Part shown: positions 1-11,600 of the stretch, piece after piece | How positions within the stretch are numbered: the first letter of the stretch is position 1 | How the letters are laid out: the number at the start of each line of letters is the position of its first letter | Origin: Oreocharis arfaki | Lineage: Eukaryota > Chordata > Aves > Passeriformes > Paramythiidae | Length of the DNA stretch: 64,000 nt | Direction: 5' to 3' | NCBI GenBank assembly: GCA_013398015.1 | Contig: VZRR01013743.1 | Span: forward strand, 62,001 to 126,000 | Made by a program: the position numbers and the translations under genes | The notes under the pieces: generated by a model | Databases searched by the model: none | What the model was told of the DNA's origin: nothing | Seen by the model: the letters and a program-made list of their open reading frames with translations, nothing else

Positions 1-336
1 TTTTTCCACTCCGTCTGTAGCACCGGCCACACGACTGTGACTGCTGGGAGGGGGAGAAGGAGGATGGGGGCAGGGGTGAAGGGGTGAAGGCACCTGAACT
101 GGAGAGGGCAGGGAAGCAGCCACAGCTCTGCTCATCCCAAGTGCTGGCACGCTGGGGCTTGGGGAAGCTGAGGCTGCTCCTACCTTTTTGGGGCTCCACC
201 ACCACTGGGGGTGTATGTGGGTGCTGGAGCCTTACCCATGCCAAAAGAGCCCCCCATCTTCTGGGGTCGTGTGAGCCTGTCCCTGCAGGGAGGGGAGGGG
301 CACCTGTCCCTTGTCCTCGCACCGTGCTGCTGTGCG

Positions 337-377
337 ATCATTTTATTTCCCTGTGCTTTGTCTCTTAATAAAATGAT
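337..377. promoter_or_regulatory. Inverted repeat carrying poly(A) signals on both strands
   Basis: Two perfect 11-base arms, atcattttatt (337-347) and aataaaatgat (367-377), flank a 19-base loop. AATAAA occurs on the plus strand at 367-372, followed by a GT-rich stretch (about 388-400), and on the minus strand at 347-342. The arrangement could end transcription in either direction. Whether any transcript ends here is unknown. Confidence 0.35.
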
Positions 378-3300
378 GCTTCTACAGTCACACTCTGCGT
401 GTGTGCAGGGAATGGAGATCTTCTGGCTGTTTAGGAAGAGCATGCCTCAGCTGAGATTGTTGGAAGAGGAATAGATTTCTCTGGGATCATCCCCTGGAAG
501 GCTATATCCCACGCTGAGCAGCCCACACTGCCCATGTTAAAAGCAGCATGAAAACGCACCCAGCAGGTGTGTAAAGAGCTCCCCATCTTGCCTTCCTCCT
601 CCTCAGCAGGAAGGGCTTTGCCTTCACCAGTCAGAGGCCAGGTCTGATCCAGAAGTGACCCCTACCTGCAGTCCTTGCTCCTTGCTCCCCCACCATCTGC
701 CCAGGCTGCATGAGAGCAGGGTGGAAGGTACAGCACTGCCCGGTCCAAGAGAGGAGACAGTGCTGACGTGTGAAGCATGAAGGGGGTGACTAAATTTTGG
801 CCATGCTGCTCGAGTTGCTCTAGAGACTCTCCTCGGTGCAGCTGGGGTGCCTGTGGTCCTTGCTGCCCCAGAAGTACAGAAGAGAATCTTTCCTGGAGCA
901 GAGCATGCCACCAGCAGCACATTCCTCACCAGTTTCCTGTGCTGAGTTTGGCCACGGTACAAAACCAGAGACCCACAAGGCTGGGATAAGGGAGAACCAA
1001 GGGTCCCCAGCCCCACTGATACCGAGGAGCAGAGGCAGATGGACCCCAGCCGCAGTGCTTCCCCAGGGAGCAAGCCTCGCCCTGTCCCCCATCACGTGAA
1101 AGAACAGCAGGTTTTAGGTGACGCTTCCCACCATCCTTACTGCATGTGCTTTCAAAAGGGTTAATTCTCACTGAGAAATGCTGGACACAAGCCACAGATG
1201 TGCCAAGTGAGGGTTTAGTGCATGCTGGTGGGAAGAGCCAAGGATCCTTTGGGGTCCCTCACTACCTGCTGGATCGAGAGACTCGGGAACAACTTGCAAC
1301 CACAAACACACTTCAGTCCCTATTTAATCACTCCCATTGTAATACCTCAGGAAAACCACAAAACAGAGAACAGATTAACGTTTTACGACTGTGATAACAT
1401 GACCAGCAGCATGAGAGGGCAGCAAGACCTCGTCCTCACGCAGGGAAGACCTGAGAAATTCCCAGCAGCTCATGCTCACAACAATGCTCTGATATGGCCT
1501 GTCCTCATCCAAGGCATGAGGCAGAGACCTCAAGGCAAAGCCCCTTCCTATTAACCCTTTGCTACCTGCACTTACTGACGTGAAGCTGGAGGTGAGAATG
1601 AGGCCAGCACGGTGCACAATGTGTTGGCTGCCCCAAAAAAGCTGCCCACTTTGTTCACTCTGGTCACTGCAAGAGCAGCCCAGCTTCCTCTGGGTGCATT
1701 TGAGCAGGACAGTGGTGGTCACCCCGTCCTGCGAACAGCACCGGGTAAGCACAATGATGATAAAATAAGTGAACTTTTGCACCTAAGCCACGTCTACAAA
1801 GTGAAGCACAGGAGCCCGTGTGGTGGGAGCTAGAAGGGTGCAGAGGTAGGGCATGGCACAGACTAGGAGGTGCTCTACAGCAGCCATGCTCATGCACAGA
1901 CTGTTTTGGACCGTGGTAGGAATAGGGAGCAACCTGGATCTCTGTACGTGCTGTCTCTTCCTCTGAAGTCATCAGCCTCACTTGCTTTTGAGCACAGGAG
2001 GAGGACGCATCAGAGGTGATCGCCTCGGGATGGGCTCAGGAGAACGTGACCCAGATGCTGCGAACGCCTCCCTCACGGCAGTCAAACACGCCACCAGGAC
2101 CAAAACCAACCTCCTCCCAAGCCATGGTGTGGAGGAGGGGTTTCTCTCCTCCTCCACTCCCCTCTCCCAACAGCTCCAAGCCCCCTCCCTTGGTGCCGCC
2201 ATCTGTTTTTCTACTGATGGCAGGGGACGAGATGTTCCGCTGGCCCTCGCAAGGCGAAGCGCGCTCGGCGCTAACTTGTATTCCTGACGGGCTCCTGGAA
2301 GGGTTTTGCATCCCTCCCTCCCTCTCTGAAGTACGTGCCTCACTGCTCCAGCACTGGGGAACTTGGCAAGGCGCAGCAAGAGAGCAGGAGGCAGATGGAT
2401 GACCAGATTAGCGGGAAGAGAAGGGAGGTGGGGAGAGGAGCGAGAGGGATGAGCAGGCAGGCTGATCCTCTGCCAGCGCGGGATAAGGACGAGCAAGGGT
2501 CCCTCTAATGCCACTGCATGGTGACCTGGACTTTCCAATATGAGGCAGAGCTCCAGGTGGAGCTGGGAAGGTTGAGCCTTGGCTACTGCTCCCATGCCCT
2601 GGCCTGAAGTGACTCCATCAGGGAGAGACGGTACGAGCTGCCAGGTGGCCTGGATTTCTCTTACGTAGGGTTGCTCCCCTCACCGCGGCATCCAGAAGAG
2701 AAAGCTTCCTGAAGCTCCCAACACACACTTGGCAGTCAATGGAGAGACAATGGAACCTCCAAGGGGTGACTCAGACCCGAGGTGACACGGACAGTCCACT
2801 GGAACAGCATTTCACTGCCCAGTGATGGCAGAGTCTGGGCTCTTAAAGGAGATGTCTGCACTGAGGGACTCCTAAGAAATGAGAGGGAGCCTGGGGCTAA
2901 GATGCCCCATGGACATGGCAGGTGAAGCTGAACCAGGTGTGTGAGGGGGGCCACCATGCAGTGAGGACAGAGTACAGGTTATAATCTTTCTCCACCCTGC
3001 TCCCGCTGTCTGATGCCTCCACATCCACCAGAGACCGTGGGGAAGTGAAACAGCCTCCGAGAACTGCGGTGGTTTTGGTCACAAGGAGGAGGGCAGGAGA
3101 GGAATAGGAATGAGGATGGAAGTGAGCACAGGTGAGATAGAAACAATATTCAGGGTATTCTGTGGTCAAATGGGGAGACTGGTAACATCTCCCTTCTTCC
3201 CAGCACCAAGCAGCAGCTCCCAGAGCAGTACTTTGAACGAGATGTTTTCAGTAAGAGTTACTCTTTATGGCAAGACAATGACTACTGTGAAACTCATGAG

Positions 3301-3719
3301 GGGAAAAAGAAGTTATCTAGGAAAATTTAGATTATTGGTCCAACCTTAACAGCTTGCAGCACCGTAGGAGGAAATGCAAGGAACAGAATAAATGAAAACA
3401 TGTATGTGAGAAGCGAGGAGAAGGAAAACAGGGATGAGGAGGAGGCTGGGAGCTGCGTCAAAAAGGAGAGCATAAGGGTGAAAGAAACTATCTGAGGATG
3501 AATCTTCATTAGCATTACAGTGAGTGACTGTGACCTGGAAAATAGGCCTGCCCTGATGAAACTGCTAACAAGGAAGAAGGCACTGCGGCACAGAGGAGGA
3601 TCAGGGTATCTAACAAAGAGTCAGATGGCCTGAAGGACTGGAGAGAGAAACAGGATGACATTCTCTTGTATAAAACTGAAGGGCAAGCTCTTGTACTGGT
3701 GGCAAAACATCTGCTGTTA

Positions 3720-4070
3720 GCTTGGTGCTCATCAGCTGGAAACAGAGGAGGAAGAGAAAGATCTGGGTGTACTCGCTGACCTCAGGAGGTCCGAACTGCC
3801 AGACTGATGCAACTGCAGGAACAACAGATATAGCCCTGTGTCCCATCAAAAGAGACATCTTCAGCACAAAGAAGCTTTGTGCAGGGCTTTGGTGAGACCT
3901 CGGATGGAAGAATATGTACTGCCTGCTTGGTCAGTCCTAATGAAACAGTAATTGAAAGCAGAAAAAGCATTAAAAAGTCTACAAGGGTGATGAAGAACAA
4001 GGAATCTGGTGGGACACTGCAAGATTTTGGCTTGGTTAACCTCCTGTGTGCCAAGAGTCCTGCCTAGGAC
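3720..4070 (+). mobile_element. Highly degenerate LINE (CR1-like) fragment
   Basis: Phrases such as gaaagatctgggtgtact, ctttggtgagacctcgga...gaatatgtact and aagggtgatgaagaac resemble, at low identity, the conserved 3' part of CR1 ORF2 (KDLGVL, LVRP..EYC, RRA.KMI). No open frame remains. This is an old copy; family assignment is tentative. Confidence 0.4.
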
Positions 4071-4184
4071 TGCTTTCTAAGAGTAAAGGAGTGTGACAAG
4101 CAGATAGGAACAGAAAGAGCTCATGTTTGGGTGGTTGATGAGAGCACAGTGACTTACACAGAGACACTGGGGCTGCAGGTACTC

Positions 4185-4221
4185 AGTGTGTGTGTCTGTC
4201 TCTCTCTCACACACACACACA
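4185..4221. repeat. Compound GT/CT/CA microsatellite
   Basis: Consecutive gtgtgtgtgt, ctgtctctctctc and acacacacacac tracts. The GT and CA arms are complementary and could form a hairpin. Confidence 0.85.
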
Positions 4222-5627
4222 AATAAGCTGGCATTTTTCATCATTCCCAACGGGATCTCTCACTGAAGACACAGACCCAAGATGAAGCACAGGAACCCCC
4301 GAGGAGGAAACACTAGGGTCAGTCTGGGGTACCTGAGCCTAAGGGAGAATCCTCACATTTGTGTCAGCTTCATGTTCCCTGAGCTGCCCAGGAAGGGAAG
4401 AGGAAGCACCTCACACTCCATCAGCTTCTTTTTCAGAAGGACCAGCTCCCAGAGAGCACAAGAAATTCTCCCTTGCTAGCAGAACCACCACAGAGACAAC
4501 CACTCAATCATCTGCTCTGCTCTTCCACTGAAGCCATCCCATTTCCAACCCACTACCCCAGATCTAAAAGATGTGGCTTAGAAGACTTAGAGCTCCCAAA
4601 ACGTCAGAGGGTCACTCCCTTCTGGTACTCAATCACCAAACACCTCTCTAGCACACAGCACCTCATTCCCCTCCTCTCTCTGCCTGTGTCTCGCAGCAGA
4701 CAGACATCAAATTTGGGAAGTAACTGCTGCACCTTCTGCAGGCCATAAGGTTTCCTTCCTGGGGACGTGCCCCCCGCAACATCGCCCTCTTCCCCACGCT
4801 TCAGTCGACAAAGAGCTGAGCTCGGCAGAAGCAGCGAGGAAAAGCAATCATTCACTTTGAAACGAGCGCAAGAGAAAAAAAAAGTACAATCAGCAAACCC
4901 CAAAGCTATTTTTGGTGTGCAAACTCCATTTACATTTTCCCTTTTGGTAAAAATCCCAAACTTTCAGTGCACAACATTCCAAAATTTCCCCCCTTTTTTC
5001 CTTTTATCCTCAATCATAATAACAACTAGTGCTTGACAAAGACTGCCTATTTTTAATTTCCTTTGCAAACTGACTCCAGGCTGCCTATGATTTTCTCCTG
5101 CCTGGTCATTATTCAAAGCTAAATGAGTGGCTAACCAATTTCTGCAAGGAATTCTTTGTCTGCAGATTCTTCAGGAGCAGTTTGTTTTGCATGTACGAGG
5201 CTGGAAATCCTGATTGTTTGGTTTGGACAGGTGAGTCACGCAGGGCTTTTCTGGACCCATGTTACTCTAGGACTGCGGTTCTGGTTAAGGAAGTATTCCA
5301 GCTTGGAGTCAGCTCAGGCTCTTGGGGGATACCCCTTGCCAGTGAAATCCTTTTGCTAGAATATTCTGCCCAGGCTGGCCAAGAAGCAGCAGGCAAGGAA
5401 GGAAATGGGTTATTGTGCAGCTCTTGCTCCCCAGCATCGCCCTGGCTGTGGGGACCCTACCCAAGGGCGCTTCCTCCGCTATCTCCGCTCATCCAGCAAG
5501 CCCTGGCCCAGCTCGGAGCAAACACAAGGTCAGAGCAGCCTGGTTTGTGCTGGAGCAGGTCTTCACTGCCAGGAGCTCTCCTGCAAGGAGCAGGCAGCTC
5601 GTGCTGGGGCCAGGGAGGGGGGCTTAC

Positions 5628-5699
5628 CTCGCACGACTGGATGCAGTGGATGACGGAGGGGTCCGGGTACCACCGCAGCCTGCCCGTGCACACGATGTT
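5628..5699 (-). CDS. PAPPA2: PAPPA2 exon 21: end of SCR5
   Basis: This short exon (72 nt, phase 0 both ends) encodes NIVCTGRLRWYPDPSVIHCI and QSCE. The WYPDP..IHCI string closes SCR5 in the family. Acceptor ctcccag/aa, donor tgcgag/gtaagc. The next family exons (LNR3 with DGGDCC, then the terminal exon) were searched for on the minus strand from 5627 down to 1 and not found. Confidence 0.94.
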
Positions 5700-8600
5700 C
5701 TGGGAGAGAGGGAGAAGACAGCGGTCAGGAGAGGTGGAGGAGGCAGGGAAACAGCCAGCATTGCTTTCTGGAGCTAGGGGGTCTCCTACAACTCTGCATT
5801 GCTCACTGTGGGGCAGAACAGCAGTGACACCCCCAGGACCCTCCCTGCCCCCTTTGAGGCCTGCCAAGCCCAGGGGAGCAGCTGAACCCACAGAGCAGGG
5901 TACACTGTCCAAGGCAAGGGCCAGATACGTGTGTGGGTGCATAGATGCAGACATATACTGGTTGGACTCGGTGATCTGGGAAGTCTTTTCCAGCCTTAGT
6001 GATTCTGTGTTTCTATATTGATCCAAAACTGGAAGACGACAAAGGGAGAGGACAGGGACTACCTGAGAAGTGGGTTTGGCTGGCAGTGCCACCATAGTGC
6101 CTGACTTGGCCAGGAGGTGCTGCTGGGGGTAAGCCACACGAGGCTGGAGTCTACCCTCGTGCCTCTGTGATGCTGAACTCACCACCCTCTCAGCTGGTCA
6201 TCATTCAGTACCTACAACACTTGGCTCATCGATCCCTGCTCCAGCTCCAAAAACCACACCTTGGGAGGACTCATCTGCCCAGCCCTGACCTGAAGCAGAT
6301 ACAGCAGACTCACGGTCACTCTGAGGTTCTCACTGGCGTTGACAAGGCACAGACCCAGCTGTTGCAGCCAGATGGACACAAGAGCGGGATGCGAAGGGCT
6401 CGGTTTCCCGGCCCTGGAACGCACCGCCCTGCTCATTTAGCTGGGGTTTGTGGGGAACACTCATGATTACACAGGGGGAAGAAAAGCCCCACCGCACATG
6501 CAATTTCCTCCTTGTAAAGCTCGGGCAGGCTTTGAAATCTGAGGCCCCATAAAACGGCGTCTGGCCTGTGAAAGTGTCCTGGGATGCCCTTCGCAGCACG
6601 GGAATCGCACAGAGGGGTAGGTGTGTTTCCTCCCAGCCTCTGGTTTGGTATGTTCAGTAGCAGGAAGACTGGCTCCAGCATTCCCAGGTGGCATGGCAGC
6701 TAGGGATGGGGCAGCGCTGCCCACACAGACCAGCTGCAGGTCCTTCTGCAGCATCTTCGGTCAAGACCGTGATGAGGCTGGAGCAGGATGAGGTCCTGGC
6801 CGTCCTCAGGGAGGGCAGACCCAGAGAGAGCCACCCTAATGGGGCAAAGGCTGGAGAATTCCAGAGCCCATCAGGGCTCAGCCCAGAGGACGTGTGCATC
6901 CCAGCCCCATGGAGTTGTTTTGTATGTGGTTGTTGAGCAACTCAGATGCCATTTTAGCACACTCATATTAGCACAGTCGTATTCCAGGCAGGGAAATAAG
7001 GGCAGAGAGACAAACCTGCTCAGCTGTGGGGTGCAACGAATCAGAGCTGAAAGCAAAACAGGACTGTGCCTTCCCTGAGTGGCCTCCGCAGCTCCCGGTG
7101 CTGTTTGCCCCATCCTCTCCATCTCATGGAGCATGGCAGCTCCCGGGAACAGCAAACTGTTGGAGGCTCGGGGGAGCCAAGTGGGGAGTGCAGACAGAAG
7201 CCAGGACAGAGAGGAAAACAAGATGGTCCAGGGAGAGAGCTCCTGGCAAGGGACAGAGCTGCTTCTTAAAATAGCGTCTCCTCTCCCTCCTCCTCCTCTC
7301 TGCAAAATGCCTCCCTTGCACGAAAGCCTGCAGCGCTGGTGAAAGGGAAGCCGAACACCACCGCCTCAACGGGCCAAGCCACCCGATCCCTCAAAGGCGA
7401 GGACTCCTTCCAAGGCTCGTGCTCAACCATCCCGCATGCCCCAGGCATCCTCGCCCCCCCGGCAGCGTCCGCCGTGGGTCTGATTCAAGGCGACGCACAG
7501 TAGTATCCACAGGCATGATGCTGGGCCTCCTGCGGCTTCCCAGGAGGAGGGGAAAGCATTTGGATGGGAGCACTGGCTCCTGGGAAGACTGTTTGCTTTT
7601 CTTTGTTCCACCTCCTTCCTTATACATCTCATTTTTATTTTAAGAAATATTACCCCGGCAGAGCCGCTTTTTGGTAAAGCCGTGCCGCGAGGATCCAAAC
7701 TATTTGAGCTATTTGAGCTGCTCTGCCTACAAAATGAGTAAGAGGTGGGGAGGGAAAGGCTCCCCTGTTCCAGCAGCCGAGGCACCCAGCCGGCCAGCAG
7801 GTCCTGGCAGCTGGAGACACCTTTCAGCTGACAGTGCCCTGCCTCTTCCTTGGCAGGGAAATGCCTGCCTGGGATTGCATCTCCGCTGCCAGGTAACTGG
7901 GGACCCAGGCTTACTCTGTGCCAGGGGCAGCTTCTGCTCTCCCAGCACACTGGCTGACAATAAACAGCAGCTTAACAGGTTTAGGCACACAGCACAGCCT
8001 GAAAAATCAGTGGGATTCTTGCATTAAACTTCACATCTTGTGGTATCCTGCAATTCCTTGAAAGCTGGCTTGGGAGCTGATAACTATTCTGAGCTTTGCT
8101 TTAGGAGAGCAGGAGGATGTGTAGTAGCACCCACTGCTTGTCTTTCCAAGTCTTACCCTTCTTCACCAGAGGCAGAGATTTTGGGGTTCAAACGCCAGAT
8201 GGAGAGGAAGGGAGGTTCCCTCTCTGTGCTGCCAGCAAACCCCCCCGCTAGAGGAATTCCTCTCCCCTTTTACCTGCACTCTGGTGGGCTGCAGCCGGTG
8301 ATCCATTGTCTCAGCAGTGATGTTTTTGGGCAGTATGACGGGGTCACTGGGAGGAATGACACAGGAAGGAATGCACACAGCACCTGTGGGAGGAGGGAGA
8401 GCCTTGAGGACCTCATCAGGAGCCAGGCATCGATGTCCTGTAGGAGGCCACCACTGCTGGTAGAGACAGACGTAGAGGGGAACCTTTCCCCCCCAGCCTG
8501 GGATAGCAATTCCTTCCCCAAATCCTGAATTTTCCAAGAGCCTACAGGCGTTGTGCCCAATTCTCTGCTCCCAGATGAAAGGAAAACTGAACACAACCTA

Positions 8601-11600
8601 AGAGAAAGATTCCAACCTCGATGGCAGGACATGGGACCCAGCATGAAAATAAGTCTGGCCTGGATGTTGTGCGATGTTTGCTGACGTGTTAAGAAGCATC
8701 TTTCATGATTTTTCCACCACAGAGAATTCCCACTGCCTTCTGACCCAGGGAAGAAAAAAAAGCCACAAAAACCACCTTGGAAAACCAGGTGGGATCCCAG
8801 CCTTAACCCTAGCCTCACATCGGGTCTGTCCTGAGCTTAACCTCAGTAGTCCCTGTTGTGAGACTCTCCTCAGCCTGGTTTACCCAGACTGGGGTGCCTG
8901 ATGCGTTTGCTTCAGAGTAACAGGGGCTGTGCTCGAGCATCCTGTCCAGAGGGACGCTGGACCAGACACAACGACCACGGCTGAGTGTTGCAGCTTCTCC
9001 TGAAAGCGCAAAGCAGCCAGGTCGTGAGGACAGACATGGATGATGCGGCCCCTCATCTGGTGAAAGCGCCCTGTTACACTCAGTTGTCACTGCAGCTTTT
9101 GTGGCTTTTGTCTAGGACCGGTCACATGAACCCTGCAAATGGCAACAGCAGCAGCAAGTGGAGAGACCTCGGGAAAGATGGAGGGTCACAGAGCAGGAAA
9201 ATGAAGGCAAAGAGCTGGGTTTGCCCTAAAGACAGTCCCTGCTGCTTCTGAAAAGAGAGGTGCTTAATGCTGGAGACAGCTTTAGCTTCGGGTCTTGCCC
9301 AAGAGTGCAACCAGGGTGAGCACAAGGCTAAAGCCACCCCTGACTCTGTGTTTATAAAGATACCTACAGAAGAGAAAATAGGATTTTTTAATATATATTT
9401 AGTGGGGATTGGTACGGGAAGAGTCACTGTGACTATCAACTCCCTGGGACGATTGAGTCAATGCAAGGTTTGTTTTCCTGTCTGGTTTCCATCTGCCCTC
9501 ACCTATGCCATGCCCCTGCTCACACTTGTACTCCACGAGGTTCAGCTCCGGGGGTGGTGGGCAGGTGCCCTGCAAGCTCTCACACAGCTTGAACTCCTCT
9601 GTCCACGAGCCCTCCTTAGTGCAGACAATGGGAACCTGCAAAGCAGAGGGAGAGCAGCCGGCATTACTCGCCCTGCCTGGCCACTGCCCATCTCCGTGCA
9701 AGGACACTGACCACATCCAGAGAGAGGCTCCCTGAGGCAGCTGGGTTGCAGCCATCTGGTCCAGCCTATGTGCCACTGCTGGATCCCACCAGAGGGAGTC
9801 AGCCACAAGACCCTTTCCAAGCATTGATCAGACACCCGGGTGGAAGGGCTGGCAGCCTCCATCCCCAGGGAAGCCCCTTGGTGAGCACAACTGCTGCAGC
9901 AGGGCTGCCCATCGTCCCAAGTGAATGCTTCCACAGCAGCTACCCAAACCCACTGGAAACCCCCTCCTCATGCTATCTGACCCTCTTCATCCAAGATGAG
10001 CCAGCTTGCTCAGGACCACTGCTTTCCAGACAAGGTCCCCAGGGGGCAGGTGAGCATCCCCCAGCAGTGGTGCACCTTGTGCTATGTATGGGGCCCAGCA
10101 AGAACAGCTCTGGGCTTGTAGAGGGTCTGCTCTTTGGTGGTACAAGAGTGTTTGGCCTTGGGGATGGGTCAGACTGTTGGGGGGCCCCTCTGCACAGCAG
10201 AGGGCAGGGAGCCCTGCACTTCCCAGACACTCTGAAACACGAGGTGTGGTCAATGTTGGCCTCTCCCCAGACACTCACCTGCTGTCCCTGCTGCTCACAG
10301 TTGAGGACACACTGGCTGTCCAGCTCGAAGCCCTGGGTGCAGTTGTACATGCCCTCGAAGACGGGGGGCGGGGGCTTGCACACCACGGGGACACAGTGTC
10401 CCTCTTCCCACTGCCCGCTCTCCAGGCACTGGACCTTCAGGAACTTCCTGGGGAAACACAGACACCAGAGCGGCCTGCAGAAGCCCAAACACTCCACCTT
10501 GGCTGTACCAGGCATCCCACAGATGTCAGGAACAGACTAAAGACGTCTCTCCCGGAGCACAATCATGCCCTCCACGTGTAGGACTTTGCCATACCAAACG
10601 ATCCCTCACCACAGGCACGTCCTTCCACAGGGACACCCCATACTTAACCAGGACCGTTTTCTTCTCCTCACTGGAGGGATTGCACTAATCTAGGAGCACT
10701 GAATGCATTTCCCTTGCACTCGCCACCCCACTGCTCCCCACCTCTTGTGGTGCCCCATAACCATTCCTCCCACAGTCCCTGCATGTCCTGGGCTGCTTTG
10801 TCCCACCGCCAGTAGCTGCATACTTTGCTGGATGTAGTTTGCCTCCACCAGTAAATCCTCTGGCCTGTGCCCAGCTACTCCTGAGGCTCCTCTTTGTACT
10901 CCAGCCAGACCTGTCAATCCCACTCTCGCCAAGGGGCTGCTGTGCCACAGAGGACCAGTACCACCCTATGCTGCTAAAACAGCCCAGACGCAAACTACTT
11001 GCCAAGAAAAGAAAGAAAGAAAAAGTCCAGGAGCGAAGCCCACCCACTTTTCAGTCTCCCATCCCTGGCAGTGGAAGAGACACCTCATCTTTTACACAGA
11101 GGCATCAAAACTGGTGAGGCATCAGGCTGGCCAAGGACTACTCTCCCGGCAGAGGACGTGTCACCGCCTCGATGGGCCTTACCTGAGCCAGAGCTGATTG
11201 CTCCATCCTTGCAGAGACTTTTCCCCCACTCCTGACCTCCTTTGCTAGACAGCACACTCCAGCTGCCTGCCCCTGCCCTCTCCCACCACGGGTGCCAGCA
11301 GGCAGGGCTCCAGGCGCCGCGCTGGGGAGTTTATAGCCCGCCACAGGTATGTGGAGGGGGCCGCCAGGGGTTAGAGGAACCCCTGGGCGAAGGCACTAAA
11401 TTGCCCCTTGTTCTGAGAGGCAGCAGGCAGAGTGTGGGGCCACCCATGTGCCCCCTAACACCTGTAGAGGGCCGTGACATTGTGTGGGGCCACCCAGCTG
11501 CCCCTCGACACAGGGTGCAGGGTCACGCAGCCTGGAGAAGCAAGGGGGACCCCATGTGCACCCCAGTGCCAGACCAGGGGTGTTCCCTGTCAGATTTCTG

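Larger units (their letters stand above)
1..5627 (-). other. PAPPA2 intron 21 (5' part of it on the minus strand), non-coding
   Basis: No exon was recognised. It holds a G-rich run (46-84), an inverted repeat with AATAAA on both strands (337-377), an old LINE-like remnant (about 3720-4070), a GT/CT/CA simple repeat (4185-4221) and an AT-rich block with MEF2-like sites (4860-5170). The remainder shows no recognisable feature. That it is intron 21 rather than 3' flank is inferred from the absent terminal exons. Confidence 0.6.

Noticed and set aside
1978..2595. 205-codon minus-strand open frame
   Set aside because: Proline/leucine/arginine-rich translation of GC-rich text without domain or splice context; no match to the missing PAPPA2 terminal exons.
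1..5627. Search for PAPPA2 LNR3 and terminal exon
   Set aside because: No minus-strand sequence encoding CD.INNRA.C.YDGGDCC or a DECTCRDP-like end was seen, so no exon is called here.
5182..6021. 279-codon plus-strand open frame
   Set aside because: It overlaps PAPPA2 exon 21 in antisense and runs into a CR1 tail; low-complexity G/A/S-rich translation without homology.
8175..8195. ggggttcaaacgcc, B-box-like sequence
   Set aside because: Mismatch at a key position and no tRNA-like structure around it.
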